Shown here: positions 26,521-36,491 of the stretch, piece by piece
How the letters are laid out: every line of letters starts with the position of its first letter
Numbering within the stretch: the first letter of the stretch is position 1
NCBI RefSeq assembly: GCF_000577275.2
Contig: NZ_HG916852.1
Coordinates: forward strand, 3,103,001-3,167,000
Origin: Rhizobium favelukesii
Lineage (GTDB): Bacteria > Pseudomonadota > Alphaproteobacteria > Rhizobiales > Rhizobiaceae
Direction of reading: 5' to 3'
Length of the DNA: 64,000 bases
Notes under the pieces: generated by a model
The model's database searches: none
What the model was told of the DNA's origin: nothing
The model's input: the letters and a program-made list of their open reading frames with translations, nothing else
Program-made: the position numbers and the translations under genes

Positions 26521-26946
26521 TCAACGCCATCCAGCGTCGGTGATTGCCTGGTTGCATGCCTTGCTGTCGACGCGTTTGGTTTCGACGAGGCAGGAAAGGA
26601 TATTCCCGTCGCCCTTCACGCTGTTGCAGTATTGAGAGACATCATGCTGGCAGACCTTGAACACCGACGCCTGCGCTTCCCGGCGCTGGGCGATCGATGT
26701 GAGCACGCTGCCAAGCGTCGAAGTGCAGGTCGGCGAAACCTTTGCGGCATTTTTCTCAAGGCAGGCCTGGATCCGGCCCTGCCCAAGGTTCTCGCCATTG
26801 CAGAACTTCTTGATGTCGTTTCCGCAATCCTTGGCAAGAACTGTCACCGCATCGGCGTAGCTGATTGTGTCCGCCCAACTAGTCGCCGCTAAAGTGAGGA
26901 AGGCGGCTAGCGCCGCTCCTCCAAAGACGCCAATTCTCTTCGACAT
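26521..26946 (-). CDS. Cysteine-rich repeat (GLG1-type) exported protein
   Basis: This 141-residue protein has a signal peptide (MSKRIGVFGGAALAAFLTLA, cleavage near SWADT). It then carries two cysteine-rich repeats: CGNDIKKFCNGENLGQGRIQ with CLEKNAAKVSPTC, and CQHDVSQYCNSVKGDGNILS with CLVETK. These resemble the PF00839-like cysteine-rich repeat. Function is unknown. It begins an apparent operon with the OmpA-like gene and the next exported protein. Palindrome copy B lies 80-98 bp upstream of the start. Confidence 0.8.
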   Translation of the reverse strand: MSKRIGVFGGAALAAFLTLAATSWADTISYADAVTVLAKDCGNDIKKFCNGENLGQGRIQACLEKNAAKVSPTCTSTLGSVLTSIAQRREAQASVFKVCQHDVSQYCNSVKGDGNILSCLVETKRVDSKACNQAITDAGWR

Positions 26947-27025
26947 AGTGTATCCCATCCTGGAGCGATTGATCGGAGAAGGTGTTTCCGGAGACATCCG
27001 TCGCGCGTCGGGATCAGAAAGGGAA

Positions 27026-27044
27026 GTATGTTACGGTAACAAAC
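27026..27044. promoter_or_regulatory. 19-bp palindrome, copy B
   Basis: GTATGTTAC-G-GTAACAAAC. The left half is perfect and the right half has one mismatch. It lies 80-98 bp upstream of the cysteine-rich protein start (minus strand, 26946), similar to the spacing of copy A to its gene. Confidence 0.55.
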
Positions 27045-27066
27045 GATAGCAACACTGGTAGCTTCG

Positions 27067-27345
27067 TCACTGTCGAGGTCGGGTGAACGGTACGACATGA
27101 GCTTGGTCCAGGGCCTGCTCGATCTCGATCTGAAGGCTGCCGACGAGCTCGGTGTACTCGCCGATACGTTCGTCGCGGTCTGGGCCGGATGACCGTTCCC
27201 ATTCCAGTTTCTCGCTGCTGGCAGTGGCGAAGTCGTCGCACAGGTCGCGAAACCCCTCGCTCCGCGCGGCGAGCTCTTCGATCGCCTTGGCGCGCGGTTT
27301 GAAATACGCCTTGGCGAATTCGACACCCTTTTCCATCTGATCCAT
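27067..27345 (-). CDS. Small helical hypothetical protein
   Basis: This 92-residue acidic protein is predicted to be mostly helical (KGVEFAKAYFKPRAKAIEEL, EYTELVGSLQIEIEQALDQ). There is no signal peptide and no recognised domain. Its 3' end lies just upstream of copy B. The intergenic region before it holds palindrome copy C, 187-205 bp away. Codon use looks ordinary, which is the main reason to count it as a gene. Confidence 0.5.
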   Translation of the reverse strand: MDQMEKGVEFAKAYFKPRAKAIEELAARSEGFRDLCDDFATASSEKLEWERSSGPDRDERIGEYTELVGSLQIEIEQALDQAHVVPFTRPRQ

Positions 27346-27531
27346 CCCTATGCCGCCTACAGCAGGCGACCGCCCTTAACCGTACGCTGCCGCAGCAAAC
27401 CTTCATGCCACCAGGCAAACTCAAAAAGGCGGAGCCCGCTTGCCGGAACCTGCGCCGCAGTCGATCCGTAGTCAGAACAGGTACTCGCGCAAGGGCACCG
27501 GCCACAGTGACCTGTGATCTTGGAAGCGCAA

Positions 27532-27558
27532 GTATGACACCGTAACATACGGCGTATG
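27532..27558. promoter_or_regulatory. 19-bp palindrome, copy C, with an extra half-site
   Basis: GTATGACAC-C-GTAACATAC (27532-27550), then GGC and a further GTATG (27554-27558), so that CATAC-GGC-GTATG forms a second, overlapping dyad. It sits in the 385-bp gap between the divergent small helical protein (start 27345) and the TPR protein (start 27731). No gene is supported in the rest of that gap. Confidence 0.5.
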
Positions 27559-27730
27559 ACGACCGTGGGCTCTTGTCACGATCGCCTGCTAGAATAGGAA
27601 CAAGCACGGGGGGCAATAGATACGGCGCGAGTCTTGCTCGTGGACGACGCATAATTTCTGCGTTAGGTTTTATTTTGCAGTTGCAATAAAAGTTCTGGTA
27701 GCATCCCTCAAGAGCGGGTGAGGAGAAAGC

Positions 27731-29548
27731 ATGGAGAATGAGATGCAGGAGCGGCGCGGTCATGCGCCGTCGCCCACGCGCGCGCCCCCGAACGCCGATG
27801 ATATTCGCGCTCAGCTCGCGCGCATTCTCAGCAGCGAAGAATTTCCACAAGTGGGTCGCAGCGTTTCGTTTCTGGTTTATGTGACCGAAGAAGCGCTTGC
27901 CGGCCGCAGTGATCGGATCAAGGGCTACAGCATTGCCATCGAGGTCTTCAAGCGCCCAGAGGGGTTCACGCAGGATGATCCTGTCGTCCGGATCGAGGCC
28001 GGGCGGCTGCGTCGCGCCCTCGAGCGTTACTATCTGGTCGCAGGACAGGACGATCCTGTCAGGATAGAAATTCCAAAAGGCGGCTACGCTCCATCGTTCA
28101 CATGGAGGGCGTCTGCGGATTCCGCAGGTAGCAATGAAAAACCGTCAGTCAATGCGTCTGGATGGCGGTTCTTCCTGTCAGTGCGAAGCATTGTGCCGAT
28201 GGCCGTTGGAGCAGCATTGGCGATTGGTGTCGTCACGATGGGGTTGGTATTATCTGCGCATATAACTGTGCAACCGAAGAGTTCGCCAGCGATCGACGGC
28301 CCTACCCTGGTGATCGCGCCATTCGTCAGCTTCAGGAACGACCCTCAGGCTGCACTCTACGCAACAGGTCTGACTGAGGAGTTATTGACTGCCCTCCCCC
28401 GCTTCAAGGAGATCAAGGTCTTCGGTCGTGAGACGTCGAAATCCCTGCCACCTGAGACGGAGGCGGCACTGGTCCGTGATGAACTCGGTGCCCGGTTTCT
28501 TCTCAAGGGTGCCGTTCGCGTTTCCGGCAATGCTGTTCGCGTTACGGCGCGACTGCTTGACACCGACACCAACGAGATCCTTTGGTCCCAGACCTATGAC
28601 GACAAAATTCAGACGCGCGATATGTTCGCCATCCAATCGGACGTTGCAAACAAGGTTGCGACGGCGGTAGCGCAACCATACGGAATCATCGCGCGGGCCA
28701 TCGTTGCCAAGCCTCCGCCGAGCGATCTCGGGAGCTATGGTTGCACCCTTCCCTTCTATGCCTACCGTGCTGAGCTAAGCGCCATTCGGCATGCCGAGGT
28801 GCGAGAGTGTCTCGAGAGCGCGGTCGCCCGCTTTCCAACCTTCGCGACAGCCTGGGCGATGCTCTCCATCATCTATCTGGACGAGGACCGTTTCAAGTTC
28901 AATCCGAGCAACGACGCATCGTCGCCGCTAGATCGCAGCCTACAGGCGGCCCGCCGTGCCGTTCAACTCGATCCCGGCAACGCCCGAGCCCAGCAGGCAC
29001 TCATGACCGCGCTGTTCTTCATGCAGAATGTACCGGAGGCTCTCCGTGTCGGCGAACAGGCGCTATTGACCACCCCGAATGATACCGAATTGCTTGGCGA
29101 GTTCGGAACCCGTGTTGCAATGAGTGGAGCGTGGCAGCGTGGAGCAGAGTTACTGGATCAAGCCATTGCCCTCAACCCGGGTGGCGGCGGCTACTATCAT
29201 GGAACCCGTGCGCTCGCCGCCTACATGCTGCACGACGACAAGACCGCAGTCATTGAGATCAGGCAGGCGGACCTCCAGAAGTTTCCTCTCTTCCACGCCG
29301 TTGCCGCCATCATCTACGCCGATGCGGGGATGATGGAGGACGCGCGTCGGGAAGCCGCTCGTTTCAACGAGATGCGCCCGGATTTCATCCGCAACATCGT
29401 CGCTGAACTCAGATCCCGTAATATCCAACCTGACGATCGGGCAAGAATGATTACCGATATCAGAAAGGCGGGATTGCCAGCCGAGGACGAAGTGCGGTCG
29501 ACCATGCTGGCGCCGACCGATGGCTCTGTTGAAGTTTGGCCACGCTAA
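27731..29548 (+). CDS. TPR protein with TolB-like domain (adenylate-cyclase-like architecture)
   Basis: This is a 605-residue protein. The N-terminal domain (about 25-120; DIRAQLARILSSEEFPQVGR, PVVRIEAGRLRRALERYY) is common to rhizobial cyclase-like and winged-helix regulators. One membrane segment follows (about 155-178; VPMAVGAALAIGVVTMGLVL), then a TolB/FlgO-like domain (ALYATGLTEELLTALPRF, ARFLLKGAVRVSGNAVRVTA) and TPR repeats (about 390-570). No cyclase catalytic domain is seen. It may be a signalling or envelope-stress protein of the region. RBS-like GAGGAGAAAGC precedes ATG 27731. Palindrome copy C is about 180 bp upstream. Confidence 0.78.
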   Translation: MENEMQERRGHAPSPTRAPPNADDIRAQLARILSSEEFPQVGRSVSFLVYVTEEALAGRSDRIKGYSIAIEVFKRPEGFTQDDPVVRIEAGRLRRALERYYLVAGQDDPVRIEIPKGGYAPSFTWRASADSAGSNEKPSVNASGWRFFLSVRSIVPMAVGAALAIGVVTMGLVLSAHITVQPKSSPAIDGPTLVIAPFVSFRNDPQAALYATGLTEELLTALPRFKEIKVFGRETSKSLPPETEAALVRDELGARFLLKGAVRVSGNAVRVTARLLDTDTNEILWSQTYDDKIQTRDMFAIQSDVANKVATAVAQPYGIIARAIVAKPPPSDLGSYGCTLPFYAYRAELSAIRHAEVRECLESAVARFPTFATAWAMLSIIYLDEDRFKFNPSNDASSPLDRSLQAARRAVQLDPGNARAQQALMTALFFMQNVPEALRVGEQALLTTPNDTELLGEFGTRVAMSGAWQRGAELLDQAIALNPGGGGYYHGTRALAAYMLHDDKTAVIEIRQADLQKFPLFHAVAAIIYADAGMMEDARREAARFNEMRPDFIRNIVAELRSRNIQPDDRARMITDIRKAGLPAEDEVRSTMLAPTDGSVEVWPR

Positions 29549-29584
29549 AGACTTGTCGAACGCGTTCCGGGGACAGTTGGGGCA

Positions 29585-29604
29585 CAGAGCATACGCGATG
29601 TTAC
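29585..29604. promoter_or_regulatory. Rearranged palindromic site, copy F
   Basis: CAGAGCATACGCGATGTTAC matches 22002-22021 at 17 of 20 positions, and the flanking GGGC/CTTTC is also similar. It uses the half-site words in reversed order compared with copies A-D. Confidence 0.4.
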
Positions 29605-29796
29605 GGGCGCTTTCTGCCTTCCGACTGTAGTCATTAGCGGTCCTGGACGACTTCACAAGTCGTTGAGCGGGCTCGCTGATTTCGCTGGCAAAGGCAACCG
29701 TAACGTAGAGGTCGGTCGGCCTTATTCCCCGTGGAATAGCGAGACCAACCGGGGCGGTAGTTTCCCCCGGCGGCTCGGAGCGGCTCGTTTACGGGG

Positions 29797-29815
29797 GTAT
29801 GTTACAGTAACGTAC
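29797..29815. promoter_or_regulatory. 19-bp palindrome, copy D
   Basis: GTATGTTAC-A-GTAACGTAC. The left half is perfect and the right half has one mismatch. Intergenic, upstream of the DUF1254 gene. Confidence 0.55.
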
Positions 29816-30159
29816 TTGCCAACGATCACAATTGCCAAGACGTTCTCAACGCGGGGGCTTACCAATCCTTCGTCGCGCATCTTGGCCCATCAATTTTTAG
29901 GCGTGAGATGAACTGAGGGCCTAACTTGGCGTCTACCTTGCCGCGACCCTTCACCAGTAGGGCGTTACTCGTGCCCGGAGCTCGATCGGCGCACCTTAAT
30001 CGAGCTCCGCTGATAGCAACAAATTGCACTGCAAGGGAAGTGTCATGGAGAGCCAAAAGGCGACATCAAGCGGGGGTTGGGGACCATCCGCAGTCGCGTA
30101 ACCTTCTCCTATCACTTATGCCCGTCGCTTGACGGCTGCGAACCAAAAGGATTTTCCAG

Positions 30160-31614
30160 ATGCTTACAAAACGTGATCTGCTCCGATCTGCAGCGATGGC
30201 CGCACTCGTCGCGACGACGGCGAAGGCCGACCTGACCTCCCCCCTGGTCATTGATCAGAACAACGCCGAATGGCCCAGGCTGTTGGAGGCCAAGGACATC
30301 GCTGAGGAAGGCTTCATCTACGGCTTACCGCTCGTGATGAACTATGCGGTCATGCAGGAGTATGCCGTAGACAAGAACTCGGGGCAGTTCAAAGCGCCGT
30401 TCAACGAAATTTATAATATGCATCACGTCGCTACCCCAGCTGACACGGCAATCATCACGCCAAACAGCGACACCCCATATTCGATCCTCTGGCTGGATCT
30501 GCGCGCCGAGCCGATGGTGATATCGGTGCCGGCGATCGAAAAGGAACGCTACTACTCGGTCCAGTTCATCGACGGCAACACCTACAATTTTGGCTACATC
30601 GGCACGCGCGCCACAGGGAGCGAGCCGGGCGACTATCTGGTGGTCGGACCCGATTGGAAGGGTGAAACGCCAACCGGGATCGAGAAGGTCTTCCGGTCCA
30701 CGACGCCCTTCACACTCGCTGCTTTCCGTACCCAACTCTTCAACGCCGACGACATGCCGAACGTCGAGAAAGCTCAGGCCGGCTACAAGGCGCAGCCGCT
30801 TTCTGCGTTCCTGAAACAACCCGCTCCACCCGCCGCACCCAAGATCGAGTTCGTTCCTGCCACCACCGCCGGGATCAAGGATAACTTCTTCCAGTATCTC
30901 GACGCAGCCCTGCAATTCGTCCCCGAGACGCCGAAGGACAAGGCGATCCGTGCAAAACTTGCGAAGATTGGCATCGGTCCGGGAAAGACCTTCGCGTTCA
31001 AGGATCTATCGCTCGAACACAAAGCCGAAATCCTGGTGGCGATGAAGCAGGGTAATGACAAGGTCGACAAATGGTTGGCCAGCGGCAACAAGAGCATCAA
31101 CGGCTGGAACGTCGGCTCGTTCTTTGGCGACGAGGCCTTCTACAACGGCGATTGGGCGATGCGGGCCGGCGCCGCCAAAGGGGGTATCTATGGCAACGAT
31201 GCCGTCGAAGCGATGTACCCCTATACCCGAACGGACGCCACCGGTGAGCCGCTCGACGGCAGCAAGCACAAGTACACCATCACCTTCCCACCCGGCCAGT
31301 TGCCGCCGGTGAATGCGTTTTGGTCCGTTACAATGTACGACGGCAAGAGCCAGCTCCTGGTCAAGAACCCGATCAAACGCTACCTCATCAACTCGCCGAT
31401 GTTGCCGGCGATGAAAAAGGGTACGGACGGCTCGTTGACGCTGTACATTCAAAAGGACAGCCCCGGTGCGGACAAGGAAGCAAATTGGCTGCCGGCGCCT
31501 GACGACAAGATCTATCTCGTGATGCGCCTGTACTGGCCGAAGACCAAGGCGCCGTCGATCCTGCCGGCCGGCAAAGGCAGCTGGCAACCCCCAGGTATCA
31601 TTGTGGCCCGATAG
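30160..31614 (+). CDS. DUF1254/DUF1214 exported protein
   Basis: This 484-residue protein has an N-terminal signal (MLTKRDLLRSAAMAALVATTAKA), then a DUF1254 domain (YGLPLVMNYAVMQEYAV, TPNSDTPYSILWLDLRAEP, YYSVQFIDGNTYNFGYIGTR). A C-terminal DUF1214 domain follows (GNDAVEAMYPYTRTDATGEP, PVNAFWSVTMYDG, DGSLTLYIQKDSPG). Such proteins are widespread in rhizobia and have no established biochemical role. ATG 30160 gives the right signal peptide. It lies at the end of the accessory segment and converges on the urease structural operon. Confidence 0.88.
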   Translation: MLTKRDLLRSAAMAALVATTAKADLTSPLVIDQNNAEWPRLLEAKDIAEEGFIYGLPLVMNYAVMQEYAVDKNSGQFKAPFNEIYNMHHVATPADTAIITPNSDTPYSILWLDLRAEPMVISVPAIEKERYYSVQFIDGNTYNFGYIGTRATGSEPGDYLVVGPDWKGETPTGIEKVFRSTTPFTLAAFRTQLFNADDMPNVEKAQAGYKAQPLSAFLKQPAPPAAPKIEFVPATTAGIKDNFFQYLDAALQFVPETPKDKAIRAKLAKIGIGPGKTFAFKDLSLEHKAEILVAMKQGNDKVDKWLASGNKSINGWNVGSFFGDEAFYNGDWAMRAGAAKGGIYGNDAVEAMYPYTRTDATGEPLDGSKHKYTITFPPGQLPPVNAFWSVTMYDGKSQLLVKNPIKRYLINSPMLPAMKKGTDGSLTLYIQKDSPGADKEANWLPAPDDKIYLVMRLYWPKTKAPSILPAGKGSWQPPGIIVAR

Positions 31615-31629
31615 TTTTCCCGTTCTGAT

Positions 31630-31663
31630 GAAAATAGCGCTTCCGGCATCGTGTCGGAGCGCT
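31630..31663 (-). terminator. Probable terminator of the ureDABC transcript
   Basis: On the minus strand the arm AGCGCTCCG pairs with CGGAAGCGCT (one bulge) and is followed by ATTTTC. It lies about 205 bp after the ureC stop. If used, it would end the ureDABC message before the accessory segment, so ureEFG would need another promoter. Confidence 0.45.
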
Positions 31664-31867
31664 CGTGGACCGGAGGATCGGCGACATTCCCCCTAAACGG
31701 TCGAACGGATTTGGAGCATCATGACACTCTTTGTGGATCCCCAAATTCCGGCGTGGCCGCCTATCGAAGCGAAATCCAGCACACGTCATCGGGCTCAATG
31801 CCGCAGTACGAAGAACAGCGCGACGTGAGGAGCGACCGGCGCCTTTGCACCGGCCGCGCCGGATCAA

Positions 31868-33577
<1,710 letters not shown>

Positions 33578-33580
33578 ATG

Positions 33581-34219
33581 TCAGGCTCCTTGGGAGGAAG
33601 AAAGAGACGGTTCAACTGCGTAGCGCACCAGCCGGCCATTGGCGATATAGCTGTCGACGAGTTGCCTTTCGGCGACGAAGGGATGCCCTTCCCAGCCCGC
33701 ATGGCCGAAGCCGGCAAGACCGATTTCGGCATCCGGAAAGCGACGGAAGGTTTCGGCAATCGCGATAAGCCCGGTGCTCGGCACGACGTAAGGCTCGGGG
33801 TGGAACGCGGTCAGCGCCTCGTCCACCGCTTCATGAATCACTTTCTCAACGACCACATGCCGTTTGCCCGCTTCCTCGCAGAAGGCTTTGAACTTGCTCG
33901 TATAATCGTCGCAGAAGTCGTCGAGCTCGGGATGGGAAACGGCCAATGGCGCCCGCATGGCGGAAAATTTTTCAGGATCGCGCACGCACCAGATCTCGGA
34001 GGCCTCCACGACGCACGGCAGCACCCGCCAGCTCGCCGCCTCCGTCATCGCCTTGCCCGGCCTGCCCGTATTGCAGACGGCAACGGCATCTGTCCGGCCA
34101 GGGCTTGCGGCATAGGACCGGCACTCATTGAAGCGGATGACAAAGCCCGCAGCGGCGATCGCCGCGCGTCCCTCCTTGCTCACGTCACCATTGCCGACGA
34201 TCATGATCCTCTGTCCCAC
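33581..34219 (-). CDS. Rhizobial urease-operon accessory protein
   Basis: This 212-residue protein (from GTG 34219; ATG 34204 is an alternative) contains MIVGNGDVSKEGRAAI near the start, EPYVVPSTGLIAIAETF, and GLAGFGHAGWEGHPF. It is of the type annotated as a urease operon accessory protein in rhizobia and looks like a glycosyltransferase-family-29-like (sialyltransferase-like) fold. No role in nickel insertion is established. It sits between the LprI-like gene and ureC with intervals of 1-3 bp, so it is certainly co-transcribed. Confidence 0.75.
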   Translation of the reverse strand: MGQRIMIVGNGDVSKEGRAAIAAAGFVIRFNECRSYAASPGRTDAVAVCNTGRPGKAMTEAASWRVLPCVVEASEIWCVRDPEKFSAMRAPLAVSHPELDDFCDDYTSKFKAFCEEAGKRHVVVEKVIHEAVDEALTAFHPEPYVVPSTGLIAIAETFRRFPDAEIGLAGFGHAGWEGHPFVAERQLVDSYIANGRLVRYAVEPSLSSSQGA

Positions 34220-34220
34220 G

Positions 34221-34631
34221 TCAGTTGCCCAATGCGTCCGAGAGCTCTTTCAGCTCCTTCGTGCGCTTGTCCGTCAGGTTGGCGAGGCAGCCCGCAACCA
34301 GCATCGGCTCCATCGACCCGCCTCGCGCTTGAAAGCCCTCGGCTTGGCATTCGGCGTCGCGGTAGGAGATCCAGGCCCGCTGCGCGGTAAGCAAGGCCTT
34401 CTCTGCGCCGCGGTCCTTCTCTTCCAAGTTCGTGTCGACGTCCGCCGTCTGCGCGCGCGTCTTCTTCCATTGCTCGTTCAGCGCCTTGTCTGCCGTGTCG
34501 TAGCGATCCTGCTCGCAGCTTGTCATCTCCATCTGCGTCTGCGGGTTCTTGCAGTCCGTCTGCTGCGCAAACGCTCCCGAAGCGGCAGCCATACCGCCCG
34601 CCAGCGCCAGCAGGCCGATCGTCCAATGCAT
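34221..34631 (-). CDS. LprI-like (DUF1311) exported protein
   Basis: This 136-residue protein has a signal peptide (MHWTIGLLALAGGMAAASGAFA|QQ). The mature domain is of the lysozyme-inhibitor LprI / DUF1311 type, with CKNPQTQMEMTSCEQDRYD, LNEQWKK and AQRAWISYRDAECQAEGF. In LprI the conserved cysteines form disulfides. It is placed inside the urease operon between ureB and the accessory gene, tightly spaced (1 bp). The connection with urease is unclear. Confidence 0.85.
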   Translation of the reverse strand: MHWTIGLLALAGGMAAASGAFAQQTDCKNPQTQMEMTSCEQDRYDTADKALNEQWKKTRAQTADVDTNLEEKDRGAEKALLTAQRAWISYRDAECQAEGFQARGGSMEPMLVAGCLANLTDKRTKELKELSDALGN

Positions 34632-34652
34632 CTCTTTCCTCCCGGATTTTCG

Positions 34653-34958
34653 TCAGAGCTTGCCCATGACGAGCTGGCGGAAGCCGTAGACCTCGCGCTT
34701 GCCCGAGAGCGGGATCAGCGTCACCGAGCGCGTCTGACCAGGCTCGAAGCGGACGGCCGTTCCGGCCGGAATGTCGAGACGCATGCCTTGCGCTTTCTCC
34801 CTGTCGAAGGAGAGACCGGCATTGGTTTCCGCGAAATGATAATGGCTGCCGACCTGTACCGGGCGGTCGCCGGTGTTGGCGACGTCAAGCGTCACGGTCG
34901 GCGCGCCGACGTTCAGCTCGATCTCGCCACTTGCAGTGATGATTTCTCCTGGGATCAT
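34653..34958 (-). CDS. ureB: Urease beta subunit UreB
   Basis: This is the small non-catalytic urease subunit, 101 residues from ATG 34958 with GAGGAG upstream. Typical features are [16 protein letters not shown], the HYHFAETN loop and [10 protein letters not shown]. It assembles with UreA and UreC as a trimer of heterotrimers. Confidence 0.96.
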   Translation of the reverse strand: MIPGEIITASGEIELNVGAPTVTLDVANTGDRPVQVGSHYHFAETNAGLSFDREKAQGMRLDIPAGTAVRFEPGQTRSVTLIPLSGKREVYGFRQLVMGKL

Positions 34959-34968
34959 GTTTTTCTCC

Positions 34969-35223
34969 TCACGCGGCCTTGACGGGCGCACAACCCTCGG
35001 CCTTCAGGACACGTTTTGTCGATGCCGGGTGCTTGGCGAGCATCGCGGCCGGCCGAACCGGGCGACGCACGAGGTCCCCGCCGCAATTCGGGCAGGCGCC
35101 ACCGAGACCATCAGCGACGCAATCGGCGCAGAACGTGCATTCGAAGGTGCAGATCATCGCCTCGGCGCTGTCGGGCGGCAGATCCTTGTCGCAGCATTCG
35201 CAGTTGGGTCGCAGTTCGAGCAT
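34969..35223 (-). CDS. DUF1272 zinc-ribbon-like protein in the urease operon
   Basis: This 84-residue protein has paired cysteines ([35 protein letters not shown]), typical of DUF1272, which probably binds zinc. The family has no assigned function. Here it is between ureA and ureB, 10 bp from each, which is unusual for a urease operon and suggests either a metal-related role or simple hitch-hiking. Confidence 0.85.
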   Translation of the reverse strand: MLELRPNCECCDKDLPPDSAEAMICTFECTFCADCVADGLGGACPNCGGDLVRRPVRPAAMLAKHPASTKRVLKAEGCAPVKAA

Positions 35224-35233
35224 TGCCGCCTCC

Positions 35234-35536
35234 TCAGCGGATCGGTTCGTGCACCGTCACAAGCTTCGTTCCATCCGGGAACGTCGCTTCGACCTGCACG
35301 TCATGGATCATCTCGGCAACGCCTTCCATCACCTGATGACGACCGATGACATGGGCACCGGCCTCCATCAGCTCGGCGACGGGCCGTCCGTCTCGAGCTC
35401 CTTCGACGACGAAATCGGTGATGAGCGCGATCGCCTCCGGATGGTTGAGCTTAACGCCCCGCTCCAGCCGCCGCCGCGCGACCATCGCCGCCATCGAAAT
35501 CAACAGCTTGTCTTTTTCTCTCGGTGTGAGGTTCAT
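35234..35536 (-). CDS. ureA: Urease gamma subunit UreA
   Basis: This is the smallest structural urease subunit, 100 residues. It has [41 protein letters not shown], and [18 protein letters not shown]. Complete and of normal length. It follows ureD by about 130 bp. Confidence 0.97.
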   Translation of the reverse strand: MNLTPREKDKLLISMAAMVARRRLERGVKLNHPEAIALITDFVVEGARDGRPVAELMEAGAHVIGRHQVMEGVAEMIHDVQVEATFPDGTKLVTVHEPIR

Positions 35537-35669
35537 CGTGCATCCATCTGCTTGAACAAAGCATGATGCCGAAAGGTGTGAAGCGGTTTTCGGACAACAT
35601 CATGCTCTACTTCTTTAATTGAGAACGGGATTCAGATTTCAGGTCGAAACGACCGGAAATCATCTGGCT

Positions 35670-36491
35670 CTAGAGATTCCAGACTTTCGGTACCGGCGCT
35701 CCATTGCGCAAGGTCGAAATGATCGGGATCAGGATTTTTCTCAAGGCGAAGCCATCCGGCGCCGAGAGGCGCACGACGAGCTTGCCGGCCCAACTGCTGG
35801 CACCACCCATATGTCCTTCGAGCAAGGGACGCGCGGCGCTGAGATAGGCGTCCGCGAGCGGCCCGACATAGAGGACCGTCGCGAAGGCAACCTTGCCGCC
35901 GAGCACCGCATCGGCCCGGGTTAGCAAGGCAACGTCGCCCATGAGCTGGAGGTCCTCCGCGTGGCAGAGCTTGCCCCCCTTGCGGATGCGCCAGCGGTCA
36001 CGGAAAAGCCCGGTTTCGACGGCCTCCCCCATCGCCTTGCGGCCGAGCAGGATCGCCTCGACGGCAAGGAACTCCGAATCGTCCTCAAGGTCGACGTCGA
36101 GCCGGCGAAACAGCGACGAGCGATCGAACAGAATGGTTTCCTGCGGCAACCAATCCACCCGCGCCTTGGCGCCAACAGAAATGGTCGTGTTGACCTCGGC
36201 CGTAGCTGACGATGCCTTGTAGATTTTTTCGCAGGCCTGTGTGGTGACATCGATGCGCGTGTCGGGACCGGCATCGATGCTCCAGTTCATCCGGTCGCCG
36301 CCCGTCAGGCCACCTGCCGTATTGATGATGACGGCTTCCATGGAGGAATCGAACGTATCCGGCAGGCGAATCTTCGCCGCCCCTTCCTGATAGAGCTCTC
36401 GCAGCCGCGTGCGACCGTCGAGCGCCTTTGCAGCCAGATGCCCGCGCCCCTCGGCCCTCTGCGGTCTCGTGGCTGCCGCGGCGTTCGTCAT
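35670..36491 (-). CDS. ureD: Urease accessory protein UreD
   Basis: UreD (UreH in some bacteria) binds apo-urease and provides the tunnel for nickel transfer from UreG. It has 273 residues from ATG 36491, preceded by GAAGGGGATGGA. Typical blocks are [41 protein letters not shown] and [10 protein letters not shown]. It is the first gene of the ureDABC block. Confidence 0.95.
   Translation of the reverse strand: MTNAAAATRPQRAEGRGHLAAKALDGRTRLRELYQEGAAKIRLPDTFDSSMEAVIINTAGGLTGGDRMNWSIDAGPDTRIDVTTQACEKIYKASSATAEVNTTISVGAKARVDWLPQETILFDRSSLFRRLDVDLEDDSEFLAVEAILLGRKAMGEAVETGLFRDRWRIRKGGKLCHAEDLQLMGDVALLTRADAVLGGKVAFATVLYVGPLADAYLSAARPLLEGHMGGASSWAGKLVVRLSAPDGFALRKILIPIISTLRNGAPVPKVWNL

Larger units (their letters stand above)
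29549..30159. other. Long intergenic region with two palindromic sites
   Basis: These 611 bp hold no supported coding sequence. They contain site F (29585-29604), a single half-site GTAACGTAG at 29700-29708, and palindrome copy D (29797-29815). The latter is far (345 bp) from the next start codon at 30160, so a long leader or an unannotated short transcript is possible. Confidence 0.45.
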
